From assembly GCA_002749535.1 (NCBI GenBank), contig MZZL01000408.1, positions 1,603,465 to 1,667,464 on the forward strand: a stretch of 64,000 nt of DNA. The letters are read 5' to 3'. Positions 11,382 through 22,077 of this stretch are shown here, piece after piece. Within the stretch, counting starts at the first letter, position 1; each line of letters begins with the position of its first letter. Position numbers and translations under genes: made by a program. The notes under the pieces are model-generated. The model was not told the origin of the DNA. It did not search any database and saw only the letters and a program-made list of their open reading frames with translations. Source of the DNA: Apophysomyces variabilis. Lineage: Eukaryota > Mucoromycota > Mucoromycetes > Mucorales > Mucoraceae.

Positions 11382-12094
11382 TTACTTGTAATGAAGTGGT
11401 AGCAATGCTGCTGCAATCCTTCGCCCTTCTTCAGCCAAAACATTATACGTCGCCGCAGCATGTTTCTAAATTCCATATTATGTCAGTTAATTATAACCTC
11501 GCTTTTGGCCTTTTTGTTTCTTACCGTGTTCATAATGTCCACCTGGATCCCCTGCTGATAAAAATGTTGTCGGACTTCTGCAGGTAATGGTGCAAAGTCC
11601 TGACCAGTACCGAATAAAATCAGTTCTAATAACCACAGTTAAAGCATTCGGACGAGAAGCTGTCTTTTCTTACAAGTCATACCTGGTTTGGGAGTTACCA
11701 TGTCGAAGATCTTGAAGACCTCGAGATCCCAACCTTGCATGGGCAACTTGTCAGGCTGATGCGGCGGTCGCCACAAGAATGCCGAACCATTCAGCAGCAC
11801 TAAAGGTTCCTCTATCTTACAGTTGTTGGAGAGCACAAAGCCATATTTCGTAATAACTTCGATACCGACATTGGGGCCGCGATCAAACATGTTTTTAAAG
11901 TCGGAATACATGGAAGTGGGAGCATCGGCATCAGGAGCCTGTGCTGGCACGGTATTGTTCACGATCTTTGTCTTTTTGGACGTAGCACGAAACGTGTCTT
12001 CACGAGGATGTCGCTGAATGCATTGGCTGGCAGACACATGCAATAGTTGTCGAGTAGGTAAATGTGTTAATCGTCCTGCAGCTGATCGGAGCAT
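11382..12094 (-). CDS. NDUFAF3 / Mth938-domain complex I assembly factor
   Basis: Minus-strand exons 11683-12094, 11525-11625, 11382-11465 (198 residues). The N-terminus (MLRSAAGRLTHLPTRQLL) is basic and hydroxylated, as expected for a mitochondrial presequence. The conserved Mth938/DUF498 core follows: FDRGPNVGIEVITKYGFVL, an EPLVLLNGSAFLW strand, DMVTPKPELILFGTG across the first intron, and TYNVLAEEGRRIAAALLP at the end. Family members (human NDUFAF3) help assemble the peripheral arm of NADH:ubiquinone oxidoreductase. Its 3' end lies 23 bp from the 3' end of the convergent IRG gene. An upstream ATG at 12214 is open, but the 12094 start gives the better targeting signal. Confidence 0.88.
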
Positions 12095-14655
12095 ACTGCT
12101 GGAATGTTGTGTCCGCGTGTGTGCAAGAGCAGAATAATTTCCTTCGCAAAGCCAGTCCAGCTTTTTGTGTCGGATGAATCTTGCAACATTGGAGGATATT
12201 CTGACGCATAGCAACTAAATCTTTGGCCTACTCTTCTGTAGCAGCATGAGTAATGCATACTCTGAGACTTCAAAGAGTTTGAGCTGGCCGAACGAGACCT
12301 GTCGAAGATTGGCCATGTATTGGCTAGCACAACACGCGGTTATTTAAGCAATGTGGTAGGTTCTTAGAGTTCTGATATACTAAACAAGCGACTCTGTAAA
12401 AAAAAAAAAGATCAATTGATCTAATCACTTTAATGTCCTAAAAATTTGTTTCTTTACGTAATTCTCATCAATTTACAAAAGTTTATCGTGTCTTTACAAA
12501 AATATGTCTTGGAAATAATTATTTAGATATCCGGCCACCACGGAAGGGACCCAAAGGTGTTGCCTCGCAAATATACGTCTTGGAAATAATTACATTTAGA
12601 TATCCGGCGACCACGGAAGGGACCCAAAGGTGTTGCCTCGCAAATATATATCTTTCGTATGTTTATATGGTTTTTAAGTCTTAAGTTTCTAAGAAAGCAT
12701 TTAGCTTTTGCTTCAGGCATATGGATGATATCGCAATGACTTACTTAATAATAATTCTTTACTTTATAATTTATTACTTGATATTGCCGCTTCATATACT
12801 CGTTACCGGAGGTGGCAGTATCGGTTCGTCGAATCTCATTATCACCAACTTAAAAACCGTGACGCCTTGATCCTGCTTCTTGATGATTTCGACGGCTGCT
12901 GAAAGTATGCGCGTCCCAATAGCCCAAAGCATTCTTGTAGCAGCTATGACAATATCAATCATATTTAAGAGAGATATTGAAAAAATGTTTTCTTCTTGCG
13001 TCCTTTATATCCTGTCGAGTTTATGCATCATTATGAGTAAACAAACAATATCACAACTTCAACTTGCAGCGCTAATATTACTCTTATGGCAGCTTATAGC
13101 TTGTCCACCTTTTGCCTGCTGTGGTTACAAGCAATGCTAGGTCTAGCCACGTCTTCTTAAGAATCGTACTGTAATATGAATCAATGATCAATACGTCTGC
13201 TAAATAATTTGCTGCAGCTAGTATCGGTAACTAGCACGGTTTTCAGTGGGATTGAAAAACAAATACAAATAGTACTGCCTGCTAAGCCTACTTGGCGAAC
13301 CTCTGCTGTCATGACCCGTCGGTATTACCAGATTCGGAATGGTTTTATGGTAGTTATACCATGTGAAATAAGCGTTGATCTACAAGAATGAGGAAGTTTG
13401 CGGTAGCGGCTCTTCTCTTTTTTGTCAGGAAGAAAACCAGAAATATTTCCACTTCATATCCTATGTTGGATAACAGCAATTAAAGTATGTTGCGGTTCGA
13501 GTAGGTGTATAAGTCATGCATGTGATGACGAACTTCAGAGTCACCCCATGTTTAGTTATAGAAAGGCGAAAGCTAGTTCGGGGATTATAACGCTTCTAGA
13601 GAATCACGGTTTAATTTGCTTTTTATCCAAACATATATTTACCAGCAGTGCTCAGCACATGATGCAACTTGCGTCTCAGTTCATTAGAAATTGGTGATAT
13701 GCCCAAGTAAAACTTGTCTATGTTCCAGAACAGATCCAGACCGTAGTAGAAGGTACCGTGGACGTAAATTATGAGCTACTGTGATTATATATAGCAGTCC
13801 TAAAGCAGGCATCTAGCGCAAATTATGCCAGCTAGCTTCAGTAGAGAAAATGTATTTGACATGTTAGCTTTCAGATGCTGTCGACTCTGCTTTTTGCCTT
13901 TGAGGATTTGCCGTAAGTTTTCAATGAATCCATCTGGTGAAGTATTAACATGATTCATTCTTATGCTCGCTTGTCTCTTAAATTCTCCAAAGCAAAGGCG
14001 TTCTGACTTCCCTTATGAAGAGACCTATTATATGTATTTGAACGTAAATAAAGCGGGAGTGACGGATCTAGTACGAGTGCTGAGGTACGTCATCTCGAGC
14101 AATCTCCACTTCTCTCAGGGCTTAGCAACCATACAATTCCTTGCATATTGACTTCAAGATGCAGAGATTTTACCTTGCCCAAATCTTGAAAGGTTCATCT
14201 ACTCTTCTGGTGCAAAACCAATACTCACAATTTGACTATCGGTTCATCCTTTAGACAACGTTTTGCCTGCACTACCAAAAGGGGGAGGGTTCCCTGGCGC
14301 TTACGCGACGAGTACTAAATTTTGAGCGTCATTTACCACTTTGCATCGCAAGTTTTCTGTACATATGAAAAGTAAAGAAGCAAAGTAATGGATATGGATA
14401 TTCCTAGAAATCAAGCATTTACTTACCAACTTCACTACGTTGAAGCTGTAGCATCAAATAAGCATAATTAATTGTTGAATAAGGCAGACTATTTTGCACT
14501 CGTTAAAGGTAGAGTAAACAAAAAAGTAAAACTATGCAGAATCTATTTATCTTTCGAGAGACATGGTTCTGCACCGAAAAGATTGCTTCAGCATATACCG
14601 TTAATGCTTTATTTCATGTGCTTGATCCAGCCACTTGTATGATACCCAATGAGCA
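12095..14655. other. Gene-poor region, about 2.5 kb
   Basis: There is only a tandem duplication (12501-12643) and several reading frames of 60-91 codons without recognisable domains or consistent partner exons (for example plus 12880-13140 and 13422-13697). AT content is high. The region may hold old transposon or gene debris, but I cannot identify it. Confidence 0.4.
12501..12643. repeat. Tandem duplication, two copies of about 70-73 bp
   Basis: Copy 1 is 12501-12570 and copy 2 is 12571-12643. They share long exact blocks, including ACGGAAGGGACCCAAAGGTG and TGTTGCCTCGCAA, and differ by a few substitutions plus a 3-nt insertion. The CG-rich core stands out from the AT-rich surroundings. Confidence 0.9.
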
Positions 14656-17600
14656 TCAGCTTTGAGAACTTTCTCCCTTTAACCGCTCGGTATAAAGCAT
14701 TCGTAATTCAGCGTAAGACGCTTTGCTGTCCTTCACTTCTATATACGGTATATCGTGTATATCCAAGTGTTTGTCCAGAAGCTTGGCATATTTGTTTCGG
14801 TCTCGCACTTGGCCCCACGAAGGGTATCCATCACGCTCCACGCGGGATCCAGTCATTGTTGCACGATACATGAGCTCTTCGATCAATCTTGCGCAAGTTT
14901 CAATGATGTGATCGTAATCTTCTATGACTTTGTATGCGCTTGGGGGCCTCTCCTTGTGAAGCCTTTTGCGGAAATTTTGCATGTCTTCGCGTTTAAGCTT
15001 TGAGGGCCTATTACTATTGCCCGTTTGTTCCAGCAATTCCTGACAGTAGCAAAAAGGTCCAATTAGACCCAGATACATTGGCTGCAGGAAACAATGGAAT
15101 AACACTTACTTCAAATAAGGTATTTGCGTCTTTGGCTTAAGACAATCTTATGGTGAGTAATGCTTGCTACTGTGAATATTCTTACTGTAAATAGCGGGAG
15201 CTTGCATTTCTTTTGCTTGATGATCGCTCTTGTCTTGAAGATAATTTGTACTGAGTAATGAGTTATTAATGAAAATATTCGTGGCTTGAAATCTATCTTC
15301 TAGATCATCGTACTCGGCTTAAGATAGTTTTTAGTCAGTAATCAATTGCTGCTGAATAATCTTACGGTAAGTAGTCATTGCTTGAGATCCTGCTATTACA
15401 TCATCCTTGTCAAGTCTCGCCTGGTCTGTTACCAGCAGATCACTTGTTCTTCGAATGCCGGATAATTGTACGATCTTCGGATTTTTAGGGATACTTGCTA
15501 TCCAACTGTCGACGTCACAATGATGAAGTAGCAAGGAGGTGTCCCCACCTTTAAACGATGGTCCTGATATGAACTGTTTTGCCAACTGGCGCTCCTTGAC
15601 TTACCAACAACTTTGGAAATTTTTCCCTCTACAGCTGCTTTCTGAACTATGGATATCACTTCAGATTCAGTTAGTCCCGATATGGGATTAGAGCTGTTAT
15701 GTCCGTCCGTCGCGATTGACAACCTGGCACCTGTGAAATTTGTTGGGTAGCTCATAAGTACTGAGTTGATTCGTATGTAGCTTACCGAGTAATATTTTTG
15801 AAGGGAACGACTCACCAAACTGATGAAATGCTTTCTGCATATCATGGTTCCTCTTGATCACTTCTTCGAACTCGGGGCTTGCCACAATATCTTCACCAAA
15901 ACAGAACTAATGTATTCAACAAATAAGATTTTAGTTAATTGTCAAATGCAATGACTACTCCGGCTATCCACATTTAACTGCCAATCAAATGACAGACAAA
16001 TATATTACAAAGTTCCTGTGTCATGTAGAAGTATAGTTTAACTTACCTTCCACCACACTATGTAAACTAGCAATCGTGAGTCTAGCATGTTACTATGTGT
16101 TTCTACAGTATCGTCAATCTTCGTTGACAAGTCTCCAGCGTTGCTCTTTGGCTCCTTTTCGACAAGTTTTGCCTTTCTGAAATTGCTATCGAACAGTTCA
16201 TAGTTTTGCTTGATTTTTATACTGTTGGATTCCGATTCGATATATTCTGCATAAATTTCCTTCACACTCTCAAGACGTTGCTGTATGTATCTTCGCACGT
16301 CATCTGGCCTATTTCCGATACTCCTTTTTAAAATAAAAGGGCTCTTGGTAGTTAAAAATCCATCATCTTGAATTCCTCGCTTCCAATGATCGAATAGAAT
16401 GTCCTGTATGCCAGGTGACTGCAGGTAACGCGGTTGAGTAGCACATGAGTTGATGTTCCATATATGTTCATTATCCTCTTCAGATCGATATTTGGTTGCC
16501 TGCATATAAGATACACAACTATCCAGTATCTCACAGTTTGAATACAAAGAGAATTCGGGTGAAGCACATTCGTTACGTGGGCCAGCAGTAAGATATACAT
16601 AATGTTTGGTACCATCTTTGTTGGTAATTGTTGTTCTGAATGCAACATTATCGCCAATGTGGACGTAATCTTTCCACGCACTTGATATCCTCCGCGGAGA
16701 CAGGTCAGATCCTTGGGGTAGAATATCCCTAAGAATAAAATGTCGTTATCGCTATTACGTTACGGCTTAACTTGCTTACCAATATTGTTGATACTCAGCC
16801 GATTTCCCTGAAACTACCAGTACATTTGCGTCATGATGTCCCAGATCGAAATTAGCACATTTTGATACTGAAATGAACCCAGTCCCTTCAACACGTCCCA
16901 ACATCAACTGTATGCGTACTGCATCACCATACTTTATACGATGAAGCTCGCGATCGCCAGTATCAGCGACTAGCGCAAGTGTAACTGGCTCCAGCCGGTT
17001 TTCTAACGGGTCGTACAGGATATTCTTGGATTGAACAAAGCATGGTACAGAGCCTAGCGTATGGAATGGATCGGTAAATAGCGCTATCAACATGTAGCTA
17101 GTTGAGACTTACAGCCGTAAGCCTCTGTTCCCAAAGTGCTTAGGCTAGGGAGTGTCTGTGACCGAGCAGAAGCTTGTGACACTTGGTGTAAATAGGGACG
17201 CCACTCATCGTCTGGTGGGTTTGTCAAGCGTGATCCGCAAATTCCCAGTGGCTGACCATAGTATACGTAATCGTCATGTAACGCTATAATTTGATAGATA
17301 CGCTGCACTTCTTTTTGTTGTCCATCATCTAAGAGACTGTACACAGGACTATACTGGATAATTGAATAACCGTAGGCTTTGAAGGAATGGATTGTATCCA
17401 CTTTTGCTTGTCTCCCAAAAGCAACTCCAAGTAGTTGCCACCTGTGCATATTCGGTTATCTATTTTTTTGCCGTATGGCTAAAAAGAATGCACAGACATA
17501 CCGGTTATCTGCAAGCAATCACCGTTACCATGTTTTACCATTTCCGGCACAGAGATCACTCTAGCACCTAAACCTTATTTAGTAACCTGCCAGTGCAACT

Positions 17601-18473
17601 TTGTACAATTCGTTAGTACCAAAGATTATCTTCAAAGGAAAGTAATAGCCGAAACGTCTAAACACCTCCTGAAGTGCGTAATATTTCTCGTCATCCGTTG
17701 CCAATGTTAAAGCCTTGGTAGTAGCATCTTTAAATTTATCGGTCGCTCTGATATCTTGAATGCGAAGATTTAACTTCATACAACCATTAAGAAAACGTTA
17801 AAATTAACCCAGATGCTTACTAACCTCGCCACTAGTAAAATACGTGACACAGTAACGGCTTACGCCATTCCTTTTTCCTGTCCGGTTAATCACACCAGTA
17901 TCGCAATCAAATTGAGCGCTTGTATTATACTCGGGAGTTCCTGGCAAGGTTTTCTCGAAATCGGTCGGAAGATATGCCCTTCTCTCGACGGCATATTTTC
18001 CGGGTGATATGGAGCAAGAATTCTCAATGACATGTCTGTTCGAAGTGGCGAAATGCATTAACGTTGATGGAAAGTTCGCAGAGTTCAGAAGCTCAAAAGC
18101 CTCCTCTTTCGCTGTTTCTCCATCAGCATGCAGACCACGAAGATATGGAAGTGCAACAGATCCTAACCGTTCTGGCTACAAGAATTGAATGTATTTTAGT
18201 GCAAATATATGATTATACAATGGTATTGAGAACAATTAGTCCTACGCTAAATGGGAAGTTCTGCTGGTTTTTCAAAGAAGACATAGAGAAAACAGGTAAT
18301 AAGCAATACTGCTAATTTATACGTGTTCGTTTAGATGGTGGCACCGTTGTGAAACGTACCAGAGTTAACTGGTCAACGCAGTAAAATCTTTGCGCTAAGT
18401 TGCTAGAGATGTGTAAAGATTGGCGGCGATGAATAGCCAAAATAATCAATAGAGCAAAAGCAACGAAACCCAT
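14656..18473 (-). CDS. Secreted or membrane protein with two MACPF-like modules; one frame break
   Basis: Thirteen minus-strand exons: 18360-18473, 18246-18263, 17825-18175, 17620-17773, 17113-17441, 16780-17053, 16047-16728, 15786-15906, 15605-15730, 15366-15563, 15186-15317, 15110-15135, 14656-15039; nominal length about 969 residues. The start MGFVAFALLIILAI is a signal peptide or anchor. Module 1 has FGYYF-x6-GG and module 2 FGESF-x6-GA, both with the spacing of the MACPF signature (aromatic-G-x-x-aromatic, six residues, GG). Each signature is followed by a tryptophan/SIP-x-P-x-VIQLS block, as expected before the second half of the fold. The last 128 residues match the separate gene at 21417-22077. 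Exon 17113-17441 has a length incompatible with its flanking phases and changes frame near 17345, so the gene is broken here or the sequence has an indel. Function is unknown; perforin-like pore formation or adhesion is possible. Confidence 0.6.
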
Positions 18474-18660
18474 CTTGAGTACGTCTTTGATGCAGGACAT
18501 TGAAAGTTTTAAGTTACCATATCTGTTACCATGTCATTGCGTATGTTCCCAGCCTTATCTTGTGCACGGAAGTAGTGCCACCCTAAGAAATGTATTACAA
18601 ACTAATACTTTATTCTATAAATTGTGTGGGTATGTAGAAGGCTTTCTTTCACTCTTCTTG
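18474..18660. promoter_or_regulatory. Shared divergent promoter of the MACPF-like pair
   Basis: Only 187 bp separate the ATG of the minus-strand gene (18473) from that of the plus-strand gene (18661), so both promoters must lie here or within the neighbouring 5' ends. No clear TATA box is seen. An in-frame upstream ATG for the minus gene exists at 18500. Confidence 0.4.
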
Positions 18661-20517
18661 ATGTCTTCCTGTCCCAGTAATTCAAGTGTTAGTGACCATG
18701 GAATAGAGACAACTTCACCAACTCTATCACCGGTCACGCCTCCTCAAGAATGGACTCGAGCTCTTCAACTTGATGGGAGCTTAGCCCTGAAAGAAGGCAT
18801 CAAGCTAACTGAAACCAAAAAGAAATCCACCTTTATAAAACCACATCCTAGCTATGATCAATGTATATTCTTATCGGTCAAGACCAAAAAGATAGATATT
18901 GCTTCAAACTTTGTTTCAGAATTGAAGGCTGGTTTGGTACAAGAGCCAATCGCATTTGATGCCGGCGTACACTTTGGGTACAAAAAGGAGACAGCAGATT
19001 TCTATGACTTCAAGAATGGGTCTAGTTATGAAGTACTATATGCGACGTTTGCAATGGTGAGGAACCTGTAAATGCTGATAGCTAACCTAATTGTAAACAG
19101 CTCTGTTTAGAAAAGGAAGTGGTCGAACCAACAGATAGTCTCAAAGCTGCCGTGAAACAAGCGTTAGAAGCACCTACAAAATACAGAGTATATGAGGAGC
19201 TTCAAAATGTTTTTCGTGATTATGGCTATATGTACGCTCGATACATATCAATTGGTAACTACTTGACGGCCTGAAGCGGACCATTGTGAAACAATTATTG
19301 TTACCAGGTGGAAGAATTATTCATACCATGTCAGAAAACGACTCTGCGCATGACAAAACGAGAGTCAATCAAGGGAATATGAACGTAGGCTCAACCCTGC
19401 ACGATTTAGGTGTTAAGTTTGGTATTTCTGCGGCGCGTTCGGCGTCGAGCAAATCTAATGAACAAGAGACACGGACAAACATTAACATAATCGGTAAAAC
19501 TTGCCGCAGTGTATCTTCGCAATCTAACAGATACTAAAGCATACTTAATATTGTTTACGTACTAGGCGGTGCCAGTCTTGGGTTTGCCGCCGACCCTTCA
19601 GACATTAAAAAGTGGTTCAATTCTATTGAAAAGGAAGCAAGGATAATTCGATACATGAATCTTCAGCCTATTCATGAGTTATTTGACGACGATGTACGAA
19701 AGCAAATCGAACAGATATATCAGGATATTACCAACAATAATCCTATACGCTATGGCCATTCTTTGAGCATAAGTCATGCAAAGTCTCCCGAAGCGATCTC
19801 TGCAAAAGCAGTTAACAAAGTCAAGACATTTAATCTTAATTTTATGAAGTCGCAAGGTTAGAAGGGTGATAGTTGGTAAATTTATTATAATAACCACCTG
19901 TTTGATAATACTTTCTACTTCGTCTATTCGTTTTAGAAAAGACGCTTTATCTTTATAACACCGAGGATGGTAATCCTATCGATATCCAACTTGCGCGAAC
20001 AGGTCATATGTCGCATAAAAAAGACAACTTTGCAAGATACGGTGACATAGTCAGTCTTAAAATAACACAGAAAGGAAAGCAAGACTTTAGCGGAATGATG
20101 CTGCTACATACGGATTATACATGCCAAAAAGACGGGTCTAAATATATTCTAACACCTGTTTATCAGTTGGAGAAGCAGTATAACTTAAGACATAGGCAAT
20201 GGTATCCGATGTCCTTAAAGTTTTCACTTTTAGGCTTATTCTGTCAATTTAGGATAATCGAGCCAAATTCCATCCGAGAACAACAGGAAAAAGACAACGG
20301 GACTGTATTTGTTCGAAGTTCTGAGGTTGTGACAATTAGGAGTTGTTTCGATAGTCGGTACTACTTATGCTTGGCTCCAAAAGACCTGCCTTTCGATGAA
20401 ATACGCGAGGCGAAAAAGAGGGGAAAGGATAAAAGTGGCGACAGATATGTAGCGGCAAAGGCTAGTTCCGGTGAGGATAATGACGCTCTGTGGACATTCT
20501 ATCCAAAGCATTTCTAG
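18661..20517 (+). CDS. MACPF-like (perforin-fold) protein, single module
   Basis: Five exons: 18661-19056, 19101-19254, 19308-19493, 19566-19856, 19937-20517 (535 residues, every phase consistent, no break). The signature YGYMYARYISIGG at about residues 173-185 fits the MACPF pattern (Y/W-G-x-x-Y/F, six residues, GG). It is followed by a Gly/Ser-rich region and GGASLGFAADPSDIKKWF, then a conserved IIRYMNLQPI strand. The C-terminal 190 residues are beta-rich with repeated Y-L-type strands and end WTFYPKHF, resembling the central region of the divergent neighbour. No signal peptide is evident from this start, although the frame stays open upstream to 18475. The role is unknown. Family identity rests on motif spacing and the intragenic paralogy. 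Confidence 0.62.
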
Positions 20518-20754
20518 GTTAACTTGCCGCATTAACAGCAAATAAATCATTTTCATCAGGGATGCGAAATCCAAACAGTATAGGAAAAAGAACGTTTGTT
20601 TATTATAAAGTCGCTTAGGGACATATCAATCTTCCTTACCATATCCTTGAGGATCATGATCTTGATGGATAATCCAATGTATCCTTTTACCGTCGCGCGG
20701 AGCATTCCTAGAGTATCTTAATAGCGGTACCATCAACAGGTTGGCAAAGGTGTT
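20518..20754. other. Short spacer after the MACPF-like gene
   Basis: No coding feature is seen between the stop of the plus-strand gene and the start of the helicase-like relic. Confidence 0.4.
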
Positions 20755-21190
20755 ATCACGGAAGCGAAGATTCTATTCTTCGGTAAGGTAGTCTATTTTA
20801 TCGCTTAAGGAAGCCGCCATTTGGTCGGCAGGACAAAGTTTGCTTTTCTCCTTTCGATTCGAGAAGAGTTTCTGAATCACATAACACGCATAAATGGCGT
20901 TTTGCTCTGGTCATGGCAACTGTATTATGTACTAATGTCAGTGTTTATCCGCCATAAGCAACACTTTCCATTGCTTACCATTAAGCCTTCTCTTCTCTGT
21001 AAGAAATCCAACGTCAGCTCCATTATTAGATCGCACAAGTGATAACAAAATCGCTTCTCCTTGCGTTCTTGTAACCCATCTTCTGTACTAATACTCTATA
21101 TAGGACCATTTCTCTTACATAACTTGGATTAATTCCATTATTTGGGCTATATACGCATTCATAGCGCCGATATGCGCCGCTCCCATTCAG
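20755..21190 (-). pseudogene. Decayed duplicate of the 3' end of the HCS1-like helicase gene
   Basis: This stretch aligns base by base with 23739-24150 (last two exons of the helicase gene). Shared blocks include CGCATAAATGGCGTTT, TTGCTTACCATTAAGCC and GAAATCCAACGTCA. The copy keeps the intron between those exons, so it arose by DNA duplication and not through mRNA. Many substitutions and indels destroy the reading frame. It contains only the C-terminal helicase motifs region and no upstream exons. It lies about 2.5 kb from the source gene, in the same orientation, with the stand-alone C-terminal-domain gene in between. Boundaries are approximate. Confidence 0.8.
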
Positions 21191-21416
21191 AAAGTAATAC
21201 CAATTTTCTTTATTGTGTCCTCCCATCAGGCGTAAGAAACGGTGGCAGTGAATCACTTGCAGCTCATCATGTCTTAAAATTTAGTCCACAGAACAACATA
21301 GTATTCCCAAAAGTCCCAATGTCTCTTTCGACTCGATTTATCTTGAGCATACTGTTGCTCTTATGCAATCAAGACTTCCGATTCTTGTCATCAGTAACAC
21401 GCAACAGTGCGTCGCT

Positions 21417-22077
21417 TTATTTATTCTCCGTTTTGACTTTTATCTTGTTGTCAGCAATGGTCTTTGCCTTTTTATCAGCGTAAGCTTTAGCGTTACTTCG
21501 GCTTTCCCAGCGCAGGCGTATTTCTGCAAGGGATGCCTCGCTGTTATCCACTCGATAATAGTGTATGCTGTATATAGCTAAGATTCGGTCCAGTTCATCG
21601 ACAGCATCGTCGCGTTCAATGAGTTGACTCCAGGGTGGATATTCATCTCTCGATAAGCCTAGGCGCATCGTTGCTCTTCTTTGCATGATCGTTACGACCA
21701 GATCGATGCAGTGATCGATGATAAAGTCCTGCTCGTCGGCGTTAGAGCTGGATGCTTTCGCGAGTCCTTTCCTGAACCCATCCATATCATACTGCCGAAG
21801 TTTTGAGCACGAGACGCCAGGGCTCTCCAACAGTTCCTAAAATTAGTTTTGTTATTCTAGGCTGCGTGTATGGGCCACACACGATAACGCGTACGTTAAA
21901 AAGGCGATTTGGGCCTGGTACTTTCTTTTTACGTTGAATGCTCATGTTCTGTATACCAACGCTAAGCGTGTCCATGTCGTTTTTAGTCATTCTTGTTGTA
22001 TCAAAGAAAGGTTGGATAACCGAGAGTGGGAAAAGAGTGAGATTGTCGAAAATAAAGCGGAAATTAGAAGCGGCCAT
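21417..22077 (-). CDS. Small protein paralogous to the C-terminal domain of the MACPF-like gene
   Basis: Exons 21895-22077 and 21417-21836 on the minus strand give 200 residues. The second exon starts ELLES and continues with a helical domain containing RATM-x-GLSRDEYPPWSQL and SEASLAEIRLRW. The corresponding parts of the C-terminus of the gene at 14656-18473 are ELLEQ, RATM, RDGYPSWGQV and SKASYAELRMLY. In both genes an intron ends exactly before the ELLE motif. The first exon is unrelated in sequence. The domain is not one I recognise. It may be a free-standing partner or a relic derived from a larger gene. Confidence 0.55.

Noticed and set aside
12501..12643. Possible CRISPR-like repeat
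   Set aside because: Only two units directly abutting with no spacers, in a eukaryotic genome; it is a simple tandem duplication.
13422..13697. 91-codon plus-strand frame in the gene-poor region
   Set aside because: Composition is protein-like in parts, but no family motif and surrounding sequence is stop-rich in all frames.
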